A stretch of 6,245 bases of DNA from Methanoregula sp. (GTDB taxonomy: Archaea > Halobacteriota > Methanomicrobia > Methanomicrobiales > Methanospirillaceae), in contig PNBP01000154.1 in NCBI GenBank assembly GCA_003136075.1, positions 1,558-7,802 of the forward strand. The letters are read 5' to 3'. The notes under the pieces are model-generated. The model was not told the origin of the DNA, ran no database searches, and worked only from the letters and a program-made list of their open reading frames with translations. Shown in pieces: positions 1 through 5,380 of the stretch; the stretch's first letter is position 1; every line of letters starts with the position of its first letter. The position numbers and the translations under genes are program-made.

Positions 1-1
1 C

Positions 2-436
2 GGTGTGGCAGCCTGTCTCGGTGCCACGTGGATCGGTGGGGGAGTCGTCGGCACCATCGAGCTTCTGGCGAAGAGTCTCCGCTCCGAAGGAATCATCCTC
101 ATCGGCGAGCCCTACTGGGTGCGGTTACCCCCGACGGAAGACGTTGCCAAGGAATGCTTTGCCAATTCTATCTCCGACTTTCTCATGCTCCCGGAACTTC
201 TCGCGTCTTTCGGCGACCTCGACTACGATGTTGTGGAAATGGTTCTGGCTGACCAAGAAGGCTGGGACAGGTACGAAGCGGCCAAGTGGCTCACCATGCG
301 CCGATGGCTCGAAGCGAATCCCGATGACGACTTCGCGAAAGATGTCAGAGCCCAACTGACTTTGGAACCAAAACGCTACGCCGCGTACACGCGTGAATAC
401 CTCGGATGGGGTGTGTTCGCGCTGATGGCGCGGTGA
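2..436 (+). CDS. SAM-dependent methyltransferase, C-terminal part (5' end outside window)
   Basis: This open frame runs in from the left edge without a stop, so only about the last 144 residues are present and the true start lies upstream. The fragment begins GVAACLGATWIGGG and continues with LLAKSLRSEGIILIGEPYW, which matches the motif 'post-I to motif III' half of class I methyltransferases: a strand ending in a substrate-facing segment, then the helix and the 'L.PGG.ll.gE' strand. The remaining half is helical (about residues 50-140) and acidic. The SAM-binding glycine motif would lie in the missing N-terminal part. The family recall is from the LIGEPYW and PPTEDVAK segments, which are common in small uncharacterised methyltransferases; the substrate cannot be told. 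It converges on the HxlR gene across a 499-bp gap. Confidence is good for the family and poor for the role. Confidence 0.75.
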   Translation, partial: GVAACLGATWIGGGVVGTIELLAKSLRSEGIILIGEPYWVRLPPTEDVAKECFANSISDFLMLPELLASFGDLDYDVVEMVLADQEGWDRYEAAKWLTMRRWLEANPDDDFAKDVRAQLTLEPKRYAAYTREYLGWGVFALMAR

Positions 437-574
437 TGTGAGGCAGCTGGGATATTCGGCGGATTGTCAACGGCCGGGACGGCTGAGCTACACTCGGCGG
501 CTCGTCAAAGTGTGAGTTCATGTTTAATTACGGAACACCCATGCAACAACTCGAAACGTTGAGGCTGTGGGGGG

Positions 575-584
575 ATATATAAAA
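575..584 (+). promoter_or_regulatory. TATA box candidate without an obvious gene downstream
   Basis: The sequence ATATATAAAA is a strong archaeal TATA-like site. It is flanked by a 6-bp inverted repeat, GGCTGT at 563-568 and ACAGCC at 597-602. Transcription would start near 603-608, but no convincing coding sequence follows. A second site, TTATATA at 633-639, lies 58 bp downstream. Transcription from either site would run into repeat copy A. Confidence 0.35.
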
Positions 585-712
585 CTCTAATCTAGTACAG
601 CCCCTAAAATGAATACTCGCTTTTGACTCGTCTTATATACTCCTTATTTCCGAATTGAAGGAAAATGTGCTCAAATCTTATTCGTTCTTTAACCCTCGTT
701 TCGTGGTAATAC

Positions 713-825
713 ATCAGTACCGGCGCTCCTTAGTGCCCTTGGTTCCAGCACCTGACGACGGCACCGGTACTAAATCCGGTTCCGGGTCCGCCCAACCCCC
801 ACAACCCCGGCCCCGCCCCACCGCA
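713..825 (+). repeat. dispersed intergenic repeat, copy A
   Basis: Copy A aligns without gaps to copy B (713-817 against 3184-3288, 78 of 105 identical by hand count) and to copy C (741-825 against 5381-5465, 63 of 85 identical). The best conserved blocks are TGACGACGG (753-761), ATCCGG (774-779) and GGCCCCGCCCCACCGCA (809-825, identical in C). It lies between convergent genes, about 110 bp from the HxlR stop codon. There are no clear terminal inverted repeats or target duplications, so it is not an evident transposon. It may be a REP-like element or part of a non-coding RNA. Confidence 0.75.
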
Positions 826-879
826 TGCAGCAGACTCGGACGGACACGGGGCACGGGAGACCATTCACGCCGGCTGCTG

Positions 880-915
880 TTGAAAAAAACCTTGTCTGAT
901 AATAAATAAAAAAGG
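880..915 (-). terminator. U-rich terminator of the HxlR gene
   Basis: Read on the minus strand, the sequence after the HxlR stop has two T tracts: CCTTTTTTATTTATT (901-915) and GGTTTTTTTC (about 883-892). Runs of this kind without a required hairpin are the usual archaeal termination signal. The first tract starts about 20 nt past the stop codon. Confidence 0.55.
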
Positions 916-935
916 ATCTCTGCGTTGGAGAACTG

Positions 936-1265
936 TCAGCCCCGGGGTATATGCTCCGATCCCCATGCAGCCATAAGTTCCAGGACAGGATGCAGGCTTT
1001 TCCCTTTTTCCGTTAAGGAATATTCTACTTTGGGCGGTATTTCCGGATATTCCTGGCGATGGATTAAACCCTCCCGTTCAAGGGCGCGTAACTGCTGGCT
1101 TAATATTTTATCCGAAATCGTCGGCAGCCTTTTCTTCAGCTGTCCGTATCGTTGTATTTTTTCGGAATATATCAGCCAGAGTATCACCCATTGCCATTTC
1201 CCTCCGACAATAGAAGCGGTATATGACATGGGGCAGACCAAGGGATCGATAGGCCCGTCTTTCAT
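936..1265 (-). CDS. HxlR-family winged-helix transcriptional regulator
   Basis: This 109-residue protein has the full length and signature of the HxlR (MarR-like) family of DNA-binding dimers. After a short N-terminus with Cys11-Pro12 come the GGKW motif (21-24), the helix-turn-helix with YGQLKKRLPTISDKILSQQL (40-59), and the wing with EYPEIPPKVEYSLTEKG (72-88). In family members such as YodB and HypR an N-terminal cysteine senses quinones or disulfide stress; Cys11 is in the right place, so redox or electrophile sensing is a fair inference. The ATG at 1265 follows AAGGAGAG (1273-1280), a strong ribosome binding site. It is divergent from the NTF2-like/flavoprotein pair, which is its most likely target. 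Family call is secure; the inducer is unknown. Confidence 0.92.
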   Translation of the reverse strand: MKDGPIDPLVCPMSYTASIVGGKWQWVILWLIYSEKIQRYGQLKKRLPTISDKILSQQLRALEREGLIHRQEYPEIPPKVEYSLTEKGKSLHPVLELMAAWGSEHIPRG

Positions 1266-1386
1266 GCGATCACTCTCCTTTGAGTGAGTATCTAACCATA
1301 ATGTTCGTCTGTACTTTAACTAATTTACCTTCTTATTACCATCCACGTAAAAAAATCAGGTAATGCAAAAAAGAGTGGTGCCTCAT
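1266..1386. promoter_or_regulatory. divergent promoter region of HxlR and NTF2-like genes, with a possible operator
   Basis: This 121-bp spacer serves two divergent genes. The inverted repeat CACTC-N6-GAGTG (1271-1286) overlaps the HxlR ribosome binding site and could be an autoregulatory operator. An AT-rich stretch at about 1313-1326 holds TTTAACTA on the plus strand and TTAGTTAA on the minus strand, which could serve as back-to-back TATA boxes. None of these sites is close to consensus, so the assignment is tentative. Confidence 0.35.
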
Positions 1387-1818
1387 ATGATTAACAACCC
1401 GTCTTCAGTGATAACTGCTGCACAAAAATATCTCTCCATTGTAAAAGGCGCGTCCATAGATTCGTGGATGGATATCTGGGCCGAAGATGCCGTCGTGGAA
1501 TTCCCTTTCACTCATGATAAATTTCCCCGGCGGCTGGAAGGGAAACCAGCCATTTATGAATATTACAAAAATGTCTCACCGGCTTTTGAACTGCGTGAGG
1601 AAAGACCTCTGGTAACCTACCTGTCTTCCGATCCACGGGTCGGGGTTTTTGAAATCTCCCTGAAGTTTTACATACGGTCGACAGGAAAAGAATACGATCA
1701 GGATTATATCGGCGTGGTAAAGGTAAGTGACGACGGACGGATAGTTTTCTACCGCGAATACTTTGATCCGGTTCGCGCACGGGAGGCCTTCCGGCCGGAC
1801 GGTGTTACATCATCATGA
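1387..1818 (+). CDS. NTF2/SnoaL-like small protein
   Basis: This 143-residue protein resembles the nuclear transport factor 2-like (SnoaL, limonene epoxide hydrolase fold) superfamily, cone-shaped alpha+beta barrels that bind or convert small hydrophobic ligands. The pattern seen is an N-terminal helix (8-20), then WMDIWAEDAVVEFPF (27-41), a GK-P-x-I-Y-E-Y-Y segment, and late strands ending YREYFDP. ATG 1387 is chosen because GGTG (1377-1380) sits 6 nt before it; the upstream ATG at 1363 has an AGGT only 1 nt away and would add eight unconserved residues. The stop overlaps the next start as ATGA, so it is translationally coupled to the flavoprotein. No catalytic residues can be assigned. A role in modifying or binding a substrate of the neighbouring reductase is possible but unproven. 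Confidence 0.75.
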   Translation: MINNPSSVITAAQKYLSIVKGASIDSWMDIWAEDAVVEFPFTHDKFPRRLEGKPAIYEYYKNVSPAFELREERPLVTYLSSDPRVGVFEISLKFYIRSTGKEYDQDYIGVVKVSDDGRIVFYREYFDPVRAREAFRPDGVTSS

Positions 1819-2402
1819 AGGTATTGGGGATCCTTGGCAGCCCGCGTCCGGACGGCAACACGGCAACGCTGTTGCGCCACGTACTGGAGGGCGCAGCCGC
1901 ACAGGGTGCCACTACAACCACGATTTCTGCAAATAATCTGACTGTTCGTGACTGCACAAATTGCGACGGGTGCAAACGGACCGGACAATGCGTTCTGAAC
2001 GATGATATGCAGGAAATCTATAGCAAAATTAACGAATCTGATGTTATTATTCTCGCTTCACCGAATTATATGGGTGGAATTGCAGGAAATCTCAAACTTG
2101 TCATTGATCGACTGTACCTCTATATCTCGGTTACCGAAACGGGGGAATTAAGAACAACGATACAATCTTCAAAAAATGTTGCGTTGCTTATCACACAAAA
2201 TGCTCCGGAAGAATACACGCAGTATAGTGCGGCTTTCACTCCCTTGCGAGGCATCCTGCACCTTATCTTTCAGGGAAATTTTGACACGCCGGCAGAATTA
2301 CTGGTTGCACCTTCCATGAAGGGACCCCGAAGTGTTGCTGACAATGCACAATTATTGCAGAAAGCGTACGCCTTGGGTGCCGGATTAGTGCAGAAAAAAT
2401 AA
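1815..2402 (+). CDS. iron-sulfur flavoprotein (Isf-type), flavodoxin/NADPH-dependent FMN reductase family
   Basis: This 195-residue protein has a flavodoxin-like fold with the FMN phosphate loop GSPRPDGNT (8-16) and the isoalloxazine-contacting segment ASPNYMGG near 81-88. Between them lies Cys47-x2-Cys50-x2-Cys53-x5-Cys59, followed by a DDM segment. This fits the compact CX2CX2CX4-7C motif that binds a 4Fe-4S cluster in Methanosarcina Isf proteins, so a cytoplasmic electron-transfer flavoprotein with FMN and 4Fe-4S is the expected product. The ATG at 1815 overlaps the NTF2-like stop codon, with GGTG (1801-1804) 10 nt upstream. The pair is probably controlled by the divergent HxlR regulator, which suggests a role in redox or electrophile stress. 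The natural substrate cannot be read from the sequence. It is a paralogue of the arsM-linked flavoprotein at 4746. Confidence 0.85.
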   Translation: MKVLGILGSPRPDGNTATLLRHVLEGAAAQGATTTTISANNLTVRDCTNCDGCKRTGQCVLNDDMQEIYSKINESDVIILASPNYMGGIAGNLKLVIDRLYLYISVTETGELRTTIQSSKNVALLITQNAPEEYTQYSAAFTPLRGILHLIFQGNFDTPAELLVAPSMKGPRSVADNAQLLQKAYALGAGLVQKK

Positions 2403-2435
2403 TATGCGGAAGCCTGTTTTCCTTCGATGCGCACC

Positions 2436-2480
2436 ATCCGGCCAAGGGTCCGCCCGATCAGTACAAAGCCCCGCACCACA
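2436..2480 (+). repeat. possible degenerate partial copy of the intergenic repeat
   Basis: In the 140-bp spacer after the first flavoprotein, ATCCGG (2436-2441), GGGTCCGCCC (2446-2455) and ACAA (2463-2466) occur with the same spacing as in copy A (774-779, 784-793, 801-804), followed by GCCCCGCACCACA after an apparent deletion of about 4 bp. About 22 of 31 aligned positions match, but the sequence is GC-rich and the left half of the repeat is absent, so chance is possible. If real, it is the only copy outside a convergent gap. Confidence 0.25.
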
Positions 2481-2542
2481 TCAACCACACCGATAAACAC
2501 AATGTCAACCTTTTATCAGAAATCACATCCTTAAAAGGAGTG

Positions 2543-2983
2543 ATGAAAGAACTACGGAGTGAGATTGAAATTGCAGCATCGGCCAAACGGGTGTGGGAAA
2601 TCCTCACCGACTTTGCGGGTTTTCCTCAATGGAATCCATTCATTCGCCGGGCACGTGGAAACCTTTTGGAGGGAGAACGGCTCGAGGTCATGATGCAGCC
2701 TTCCGGGGCGAGGGGAATGACTTTTTCGCCCACGGTTCTCAATGTTGAGGCTGACCGGGAGCTTCGGTGGATCGGCCATCTCTTCGTACCCGGCCTTTTT
2801 GACGGCGAGCATATCTTTACCATCGAACCGATGGGAACAGGCCGGGTTCGTTTTACCCAGCGGGAGATCTTCACGGGCCTGCTCGTCCCCCTGTTAGCAC
2901 TGATGCTCGATACCGATACCCAACGCGGTTTTGAGGAGATGAACAAAGCGCTGAAAGCCAGGGCAGAACAGACCGCAGTATGA
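2543..2983 (+). CDS. SRPBCC (START/Bet v 1-like) domain protein
   Basis: This 146-residue protein matches the SRPBCC superfamily of helix-grip ligand-binding proteins, the group of polyketide cyclases, CoxG and AHSA1 relatives. It begins with the typical first strand KELRSEIEIAASAKRVWEIL (2-21), then FPQWNPFI, which is the hallmark opening of the family, then a strand-rich core, and ends with a long C-terminal helix (about 118-142) closing the cavity. Length is normal. ATG 2543 is preferred over the adjoining GTG 2540, because the product then starts like its relatives; the ribosome site AAAAGGAG (2533-2540) is unusually close for either start. It follows the flavoprotein in the same direction after 140 bp, so it may or may not be in that operon. 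The ligand is unknown. Confidence 0.85.
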   Translation: MKELRSEIEIAASAKRVWEILTDFAGFPQWNPFIRRARGNLLEGERLEVMMQPSGARGMTFSPTVLNVEADRELRWIGHLFVPGLFDGEHIFTIEPMGTGRVRFTQREIFTGLLVPLLALMLDTDTQRGFEEMNKALKARAEQTAV

Positions 2984-3183
2984 CAGGAATGATGCAACAT
3001 GTTAGTGAACGGCCCGGAATTTCTATTTGGGGACGATGGGTTCTATAGTATTTTTAGTCATTCCTATGGATTACCGGAAGTTCTGATCACCCTTGAGAGC
3101 TGATTGAAACAGGCAACATTCTCTTCATGTATCGTGTGATGAGCACAAATGCGTAGTTTTTAATTCGATATGCGTCCCAACCC

Positions 3184-3288
3184 GTCAGTACTCGCCCTTA
3201 TCAGTGCCCTCATTTCCGGCAATTGACGACGGGTCTGATATTAAATCCGGCCCCGGATCCGTCCGCTCACCACAAGCCCGGCCCCGCC
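3184..3288 (+). repeat. dispersed intergenic repeat, copy B
   Basis: Copy B matches copy A over 105 bp without gaps (78 identical). Conserved blocks are CAGTGCCCT (3202-3210), TGACGACGG (3224-3232), TAAATCCGG (3242-3250) and CCCGGCCCCGCC (3277-3288). After this point it appears to lack about 5 bp that A and C have before GCA. It lies between the convergent SRPBCC and AbrB genes, 51 bp from the AbrB stop codon. Confidence 0.75.
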
Positions 3289-3328
3289 GCATCCGTCCCG
3301 ACCGGATTTACCCGGAACTCCTGACGGA

Positions 3329-3339
3329 TAAAAAAATAG
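3329..3339 (-). terminator. U-rich terminator of the AbrB-type gene
   Basis: On the minus strand the stop codon TAA (3342-3340) is followed at once by CTATTTTTTTAT, a run of seven T. The downstream arms GACGGAT and ATCCGTC could form a stem after the run, which is the wrong order for a bacterial-type terminator, so the T run itself is taken as the archaeal signal. Confidence 0.45.
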
Positions 3340-3636
3340 TTATTTTTCCGGGACGTTCCCGCCGGAAGGCCCGAGGATCGTCGTCATGATGCTGCCCAGG
3401 TTTTCCGCCTTCACGAGTGCCATACAACAGAAACCTCCCTCCTTTTCGAGAGTGAACAAGGCAAGTTTATCGCCTGGCCGTATGCCCGCCTTCTCCCGCA
3501 GGTCCTTGGGCAGTACCATCTGGCCGCGTTCATCCACACTCAGCAATGCTTCCATTTTGTACGCCGACCCGGCAACACATCCGCAGGAAATATCCCCGGA
3601 GACTCCGACGACAATACCATCTTTTTTCTTGGTCAT
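3340..3636 (-). CDS. AbrB-type (SpoVT/AbrB swapped-hairpin) regulator with cysteine pairs
   Basis: This 98-residue protein contains one AbrB-type domain: YKMEALLSVDERGQMVLPKD (26-45) followed by LREKAGIRPGDKLALF (46-61), the DNA-binding swapped-hairpin barrel of AbrB, MazE and SpoVT. Cysteines flank it: Cys18-x-Cys20 before the domain and Cys70-Cys71 after it, in GGFCCMALVKAENL. It resembles small archaeal proteins that I recall being annotated as 'HgcAB-associated', although no hgcAB genes are in view. Cysteines and divergence from arsM suggest a thiol-reactive metalloid sensor, but this is inference. ATG 3636 is used; a GTG at 3648 would add four residues and neither has a clear ribosome site. 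Its promoter element is an inverted near-copy of the arsM promoter, which supports joint control and autoregulation. A MazE-like antitoxin is unlikely because no toxin gene adjoins it. Confidence 0.8.
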   Translation of the reverse strand: MTKKKDGIVVGVSGDISCGCVAGSAYKMEALLSVDERGQMVLPKDLREKAGIRPGDKLALFTLEKEGGFCCMALVKAENLGSIMTTILGPSGGNVPEK

Positions 3637-3666
3637 GTTCTCGTGCACTACTGATTATTTCCTGAC

Positions 3667-3692
3667 TATTTAATTCTTCAGAAAAATCAGAA
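3667..3692 (-). promoter_or_regulatory. abrB promoter: TATA box and upstream element shared with arsM
   Basis: Read on the minus strand, this element is TTCTGATT, three bases, CTGA, one base, GAATT, then AAATA. Its end forms the TATA box ATTAAATA (3674-3667). Transcription would start near 3645, giving a very short leader before ATG 3636. It matches the arsM element (3797-3823) at 23 positions with one 1-bp gap. It also overlaps the palindrome AATTCTT (3672-3678) and AAGAATT (3693-3699). Confidence 0.5.
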
Positions 3693-3796
3693 AAGAATTC
3701 CGGACCTCTATCTCCTCCCATGCTCTTAACAACGGGAACGCAGGCCCCGGCATCCCTGCACTCTTTTCGCTTAATATATTCAGCACAATCTTACAG

Positions 3797-3823
3797 TTCT
3801 GATTAATCTGATGAATTTAAATA
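3797..3823 (+). promoter_or_regulatory. arsM promoter: TATA box and upstream element shared with abrB
   Basis: The last eight bases, TTTAAATA (3816-3823), are a perfect archaeal TATA consensus; transcription would start near 3845 and leave a leader of about 50 nt. Immediately upstream are two 9-bp direct repeats, CTGATTAAT (3799-3807) and CTGATGAAT (3808-3816), which differ at one base and contain the palindrome GATTAATC. The whole 27-bp element reappears inverted in front of the AbrB gene, so it is a good candidate operator overlapping the TFB/TBP site. Confidence 0.6.
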
Positions 3824-3896
3824 TTCTGAACGCTCACACTGTTTTGGCGATTTGGATACCTGGGAAACTACACTATCCGAATCCGGAGAGAGAATC

Positions 3897-4724
3897 ATGA
3901 CGACAAAAACCATTCCGGAAAAAACCATCAAGGAAGAGATCAGGGACAAATACGGGTCCATTGCCCGGACGGCCGGATCGTGCTGCGGGAGTTCGCCCGC
4001 TTCCGACGCTTCGAAAAAAGTCGGCTATTCTGATGACGACATATCTGCAGTACCCGGTGGCGCAAACCTTGGTCTGGGTTGCGGGAATCCGGTCGCTATC
4101 GCTTCACTCCAACCGGGTGAGACCGTTCTCGACCTGGGATCCGGCGGGGGCTTCGATGCATTCCTCGCAGCAAAAAAAGTCGGTCCGTCCGGCAGAGTGA
4201 TCGGTGTCGACATGACACCGGATATGATCGAACGGGCACGGGCCAATGCGAAGGCGGGCGGGTATGCCAATGTTGATTTCCGTCTCGGGGAGATCGAAGC
4301 GTTGCCGGTTGAGGACAATTCCGTCGATGTCATCATATCGAACTGCGTGATAAACCTGGCACTGGACAAGAGCAGGGTGTTTTCAGAAGCACTTCGGGTC
4401 CTGAAACCCGGCGGCCGGTTTATGGTCTCCGATACCGTAATGACACGGCCACTTCCCGAACCGATCCAGAAATCCGTTGCCGCGTACATGGGCTGCATTT
4501 CCGGGGCACTCATGAAAGAGGAATACCTTTCAATGCTCCGGGCTGCCGGCTTTGCAAAGGCTGATATTGTAAAAAATTCCCCGATTGACTTTGGGTCCGC
4601 GATCAAGAGCCTGGGATTTCAGGTAGACATACCTCCGGCAGAACTGGCCGGGATCATTGGAATACTTGACATAAGCATTACGAGCATAACCGTTTCAGCG
4701 GTTAAGAAAAATGTCCGGCAGTAG
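3897..4724 (+). CDS. arsM: arsenite S-adenosylmethionine methyltransferase
   Basis: This 275-residue protein has the normal length of microbial ArsM, which transfers methyl groups from SAM to trivalent arsenic to give methylated and volatile arsenicals. The SAM site is LDLGSGGGFD (78-87) with VDMTPDMI (104-111) after it. The arsenic-binding cysteines of the family are all present: Cys62 in GLGCGNPVA, Cys150 in SNCVINL and Cys200 in YMGCISGA, plus the N-terminal Cys29-Cys30 in GSCCGSS that is usual in this group. ATG 3897 is chosen because GGAG (3885-3888) lies 8 nt upstream; an upstream TTG at 3852 has no ribosome site and lies only a few bases after the predicted transcript start. It heads a two-gene operon with an Isf-type flavoprotein 21 bp downstream and is divergent from a cysteine-bearing AbrB regulator. 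The function is well supported by motifs. Confidence 0.95.
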   Translation: MTTKTIPEKTIKEEIRDKYGSIARTAGSCCGSSPASDASKKVGYSDDDISAVPGGANLGLGCGNPVAIASLQPGETVLDLGSGGGFDAFLAAKKVGPSGRVIGVDMTPDMIERARANAKAGGYANVDFRLGEIEALPVEDNSVDVIISNCVINLALDKSRVFSEALRVLKPGGRFMVSDTVMTRPLPEPIQKSVAAYMGCISGALMKEEYLSMLRAAGFAKADIVKNSPIDFGSAIKSLGFQVDIPPAELAGIIGILDISITSITVSAVKKNVRQ

Positions 4725-4745
4725 AATGCAAAAAAGGACCTGATC

Positions 4746-5324
4746 ATGAAGGTTGTTGCATTCAAAGGCAGTGCCCGTAAGGACGGCAACACTGCCATCC
4801 TCGTCAATGCGGTATTCGCAGAACTGGAAAAAGAAGGTATCAGGACCGAGCTGGTCCAGCTGGCAGGAACGGGGATCCAGGGTTGTAATTTATGCGGCAC
4901 GTGCTTTTCGGACCAGGACAAGCGGTGCGGTATAACCGATGATATCCTCAACGACTGTATCGAAAAGATGCTGAACGCCGACGGGATCATCCTCGCCTCG
5001 CCTACCTATTTTGCTGATGTGTCCCCGGAGATGAAGGCGCTCATCGACCGGTCCGGCCTCGTGGCAAAAGCAAACGCGGATATGTTCCGGCGCAAGGTAG
5101 GGGCATCAGTTGTTGCGGTCCGGAGGGCCGGGGCAATTCATGCGTTTGATACCATGAACCATTTCTTCTTCATCAGCCAGATGGTAGTCCCCGGTTCATC
5201 CTACTGGAATATCGGTATCGGCGGACACGACCCTAAAGATGCACAAGGTGACGAGGAAGGCCTGATGACTATGCAGACGCTTGGCGCCAACATGGCGTGG
5301 CTGTTGAAAAAAATAAACCAGTGA
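4746..5324 (+). CDS. iron-sulfur flavoprotein (Isf-type) in the arsM operon
   Basis: This 192-residue flavodoxin-fold protein has the FMN loop GSARKDGNT (8-16), the ASPTYF segment near 83-88, and Cys47-x2-Cys50-x2-Cys53-x7-Cys61, again within the CX2CX2CX4-7C pattern that binds 4Fe-4S in methanogen Isf proteins. The start ATG has AAGGA (4734-4738) 7 nt upstream and lies 21 bp after arsM, so co-transcription is very likely. ArsM reactions need reduced arsenic and reducing thiols, so this protein may pass electrons to arsenate, to pentavalent methylarsenicals or to ArsM disulfides; that is inference. It is not an obvious ArsH, which lacks this four-cysteine cluster motif. It shares the domain plan of the flavoprotein at 1815 but the C-terminal halves differ, so they are not recent duplicates. 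Confidence 0.85.
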   Translation: MKVVAFKGSARKDGNTAILVNAVFAELEKEGIRTELVQLAGTGIQGCNLCGTCFSDQDKRCGITDDILNDCIEKMLNADGIILASPTYFADVSPEMKALIDRSGLVAKANADMFRRKVGASVVAVRRAGAIHAFDTMNHFFFISQMVVPGSSYWNIGIGGHDPKDAQGDEEGLMTMQTLGANMAWLLKKINQ

Positions 5325-5331
5325 TTTTTTT
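5325..5331 (+). terminator. U-rich terminator of the arsM operon
   Basis: Seven T residues follow directly after the TGA stop codon of the flavoprotein (5322-5324). A run like this is a sufficient archaeal termination signal. No strong hairpin precedes it. Confidence 0.5.
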
Positions 5332-5380
5332 CAGAAACCCATAGTTGGAAAATATTTCATCCACCCCATTTTCTCCGGCC

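Larger units (their letters stand above)
437..935. other. 499-bp intergenic region, no convincing gene
   Basis: This gap lies between the convergent methyltransferase and HxlR genes. It holds two TATA-like sites (575-584 and 633-640), repeat copy A (about 713-825), and T-rich terminator tracts for the HxlR gene (read on the minus strand at about 880-915). A weak plus-strand frame from GTG 667 to 909 exists, but its only recognisable part is the repeat, which does not evolve like coding sequence. No tRNA-like structure was seen. Confidence 0.6.
2984..3339. other. 356-bp intergenic region between convergent genes
   Basis: The left 200 bp (2984-3183) is AT-richer, with no frame worth calling; a T-rich stretch TATTTTTAG at about 3049-3057 could end the SRPBCC transcript. 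Repeat copy B follows at 3184-3288. A 7-bp inverted repeat, ATCCGTC (3291-3297) and GACGGAT (3323-3329), sits directly beside the A tract 3330-3336; on the minus strand that tract is a U run just past the AbrB stop codon. The plus-strand frame over 3204-3389 covers the repeat and runs into the AbrB gene antisense. Confidence 0.55.

Noticed and set aside
667..909. Small protein gene across repeat copy A, with a peptide resembling DDGTGTKSGSGS that recurs in the same frame in copies B and C
   Set aside because: The shared peptide follows from the ungapped DNA repeat. By hand count, differences between copies fall about evenly on codon positions 1, 2 and 3 (6/7/7 for A against B, 7/7/9 for A against C), so there is no sign of protein-level selection.
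1363..1386. NTF2-like gene starting at ATG 1363
   Set aside because: The AGGT before it is only 1 nt away, whereas ATG 1387 has GGTG at 6 nt and gives the usual N-terminus.
3852..3896. Longer arsM starting at TTG 3852
   Set aside because: There is no ribosome site, the added residues do not resemble ArsM N-termini, and the TATA box at 3816-3823 would start the transcript only a few bases upstream. ATG 3897 has GGAG at the right distance.
4025..4606. Long minus-strand frame opposite arsM
   Set aside because: It is a shadow of the arsM codon pattern: low-complexity serine, proline and arginine content, no motif, no promoter, and fully antisense to a well-supported gene.
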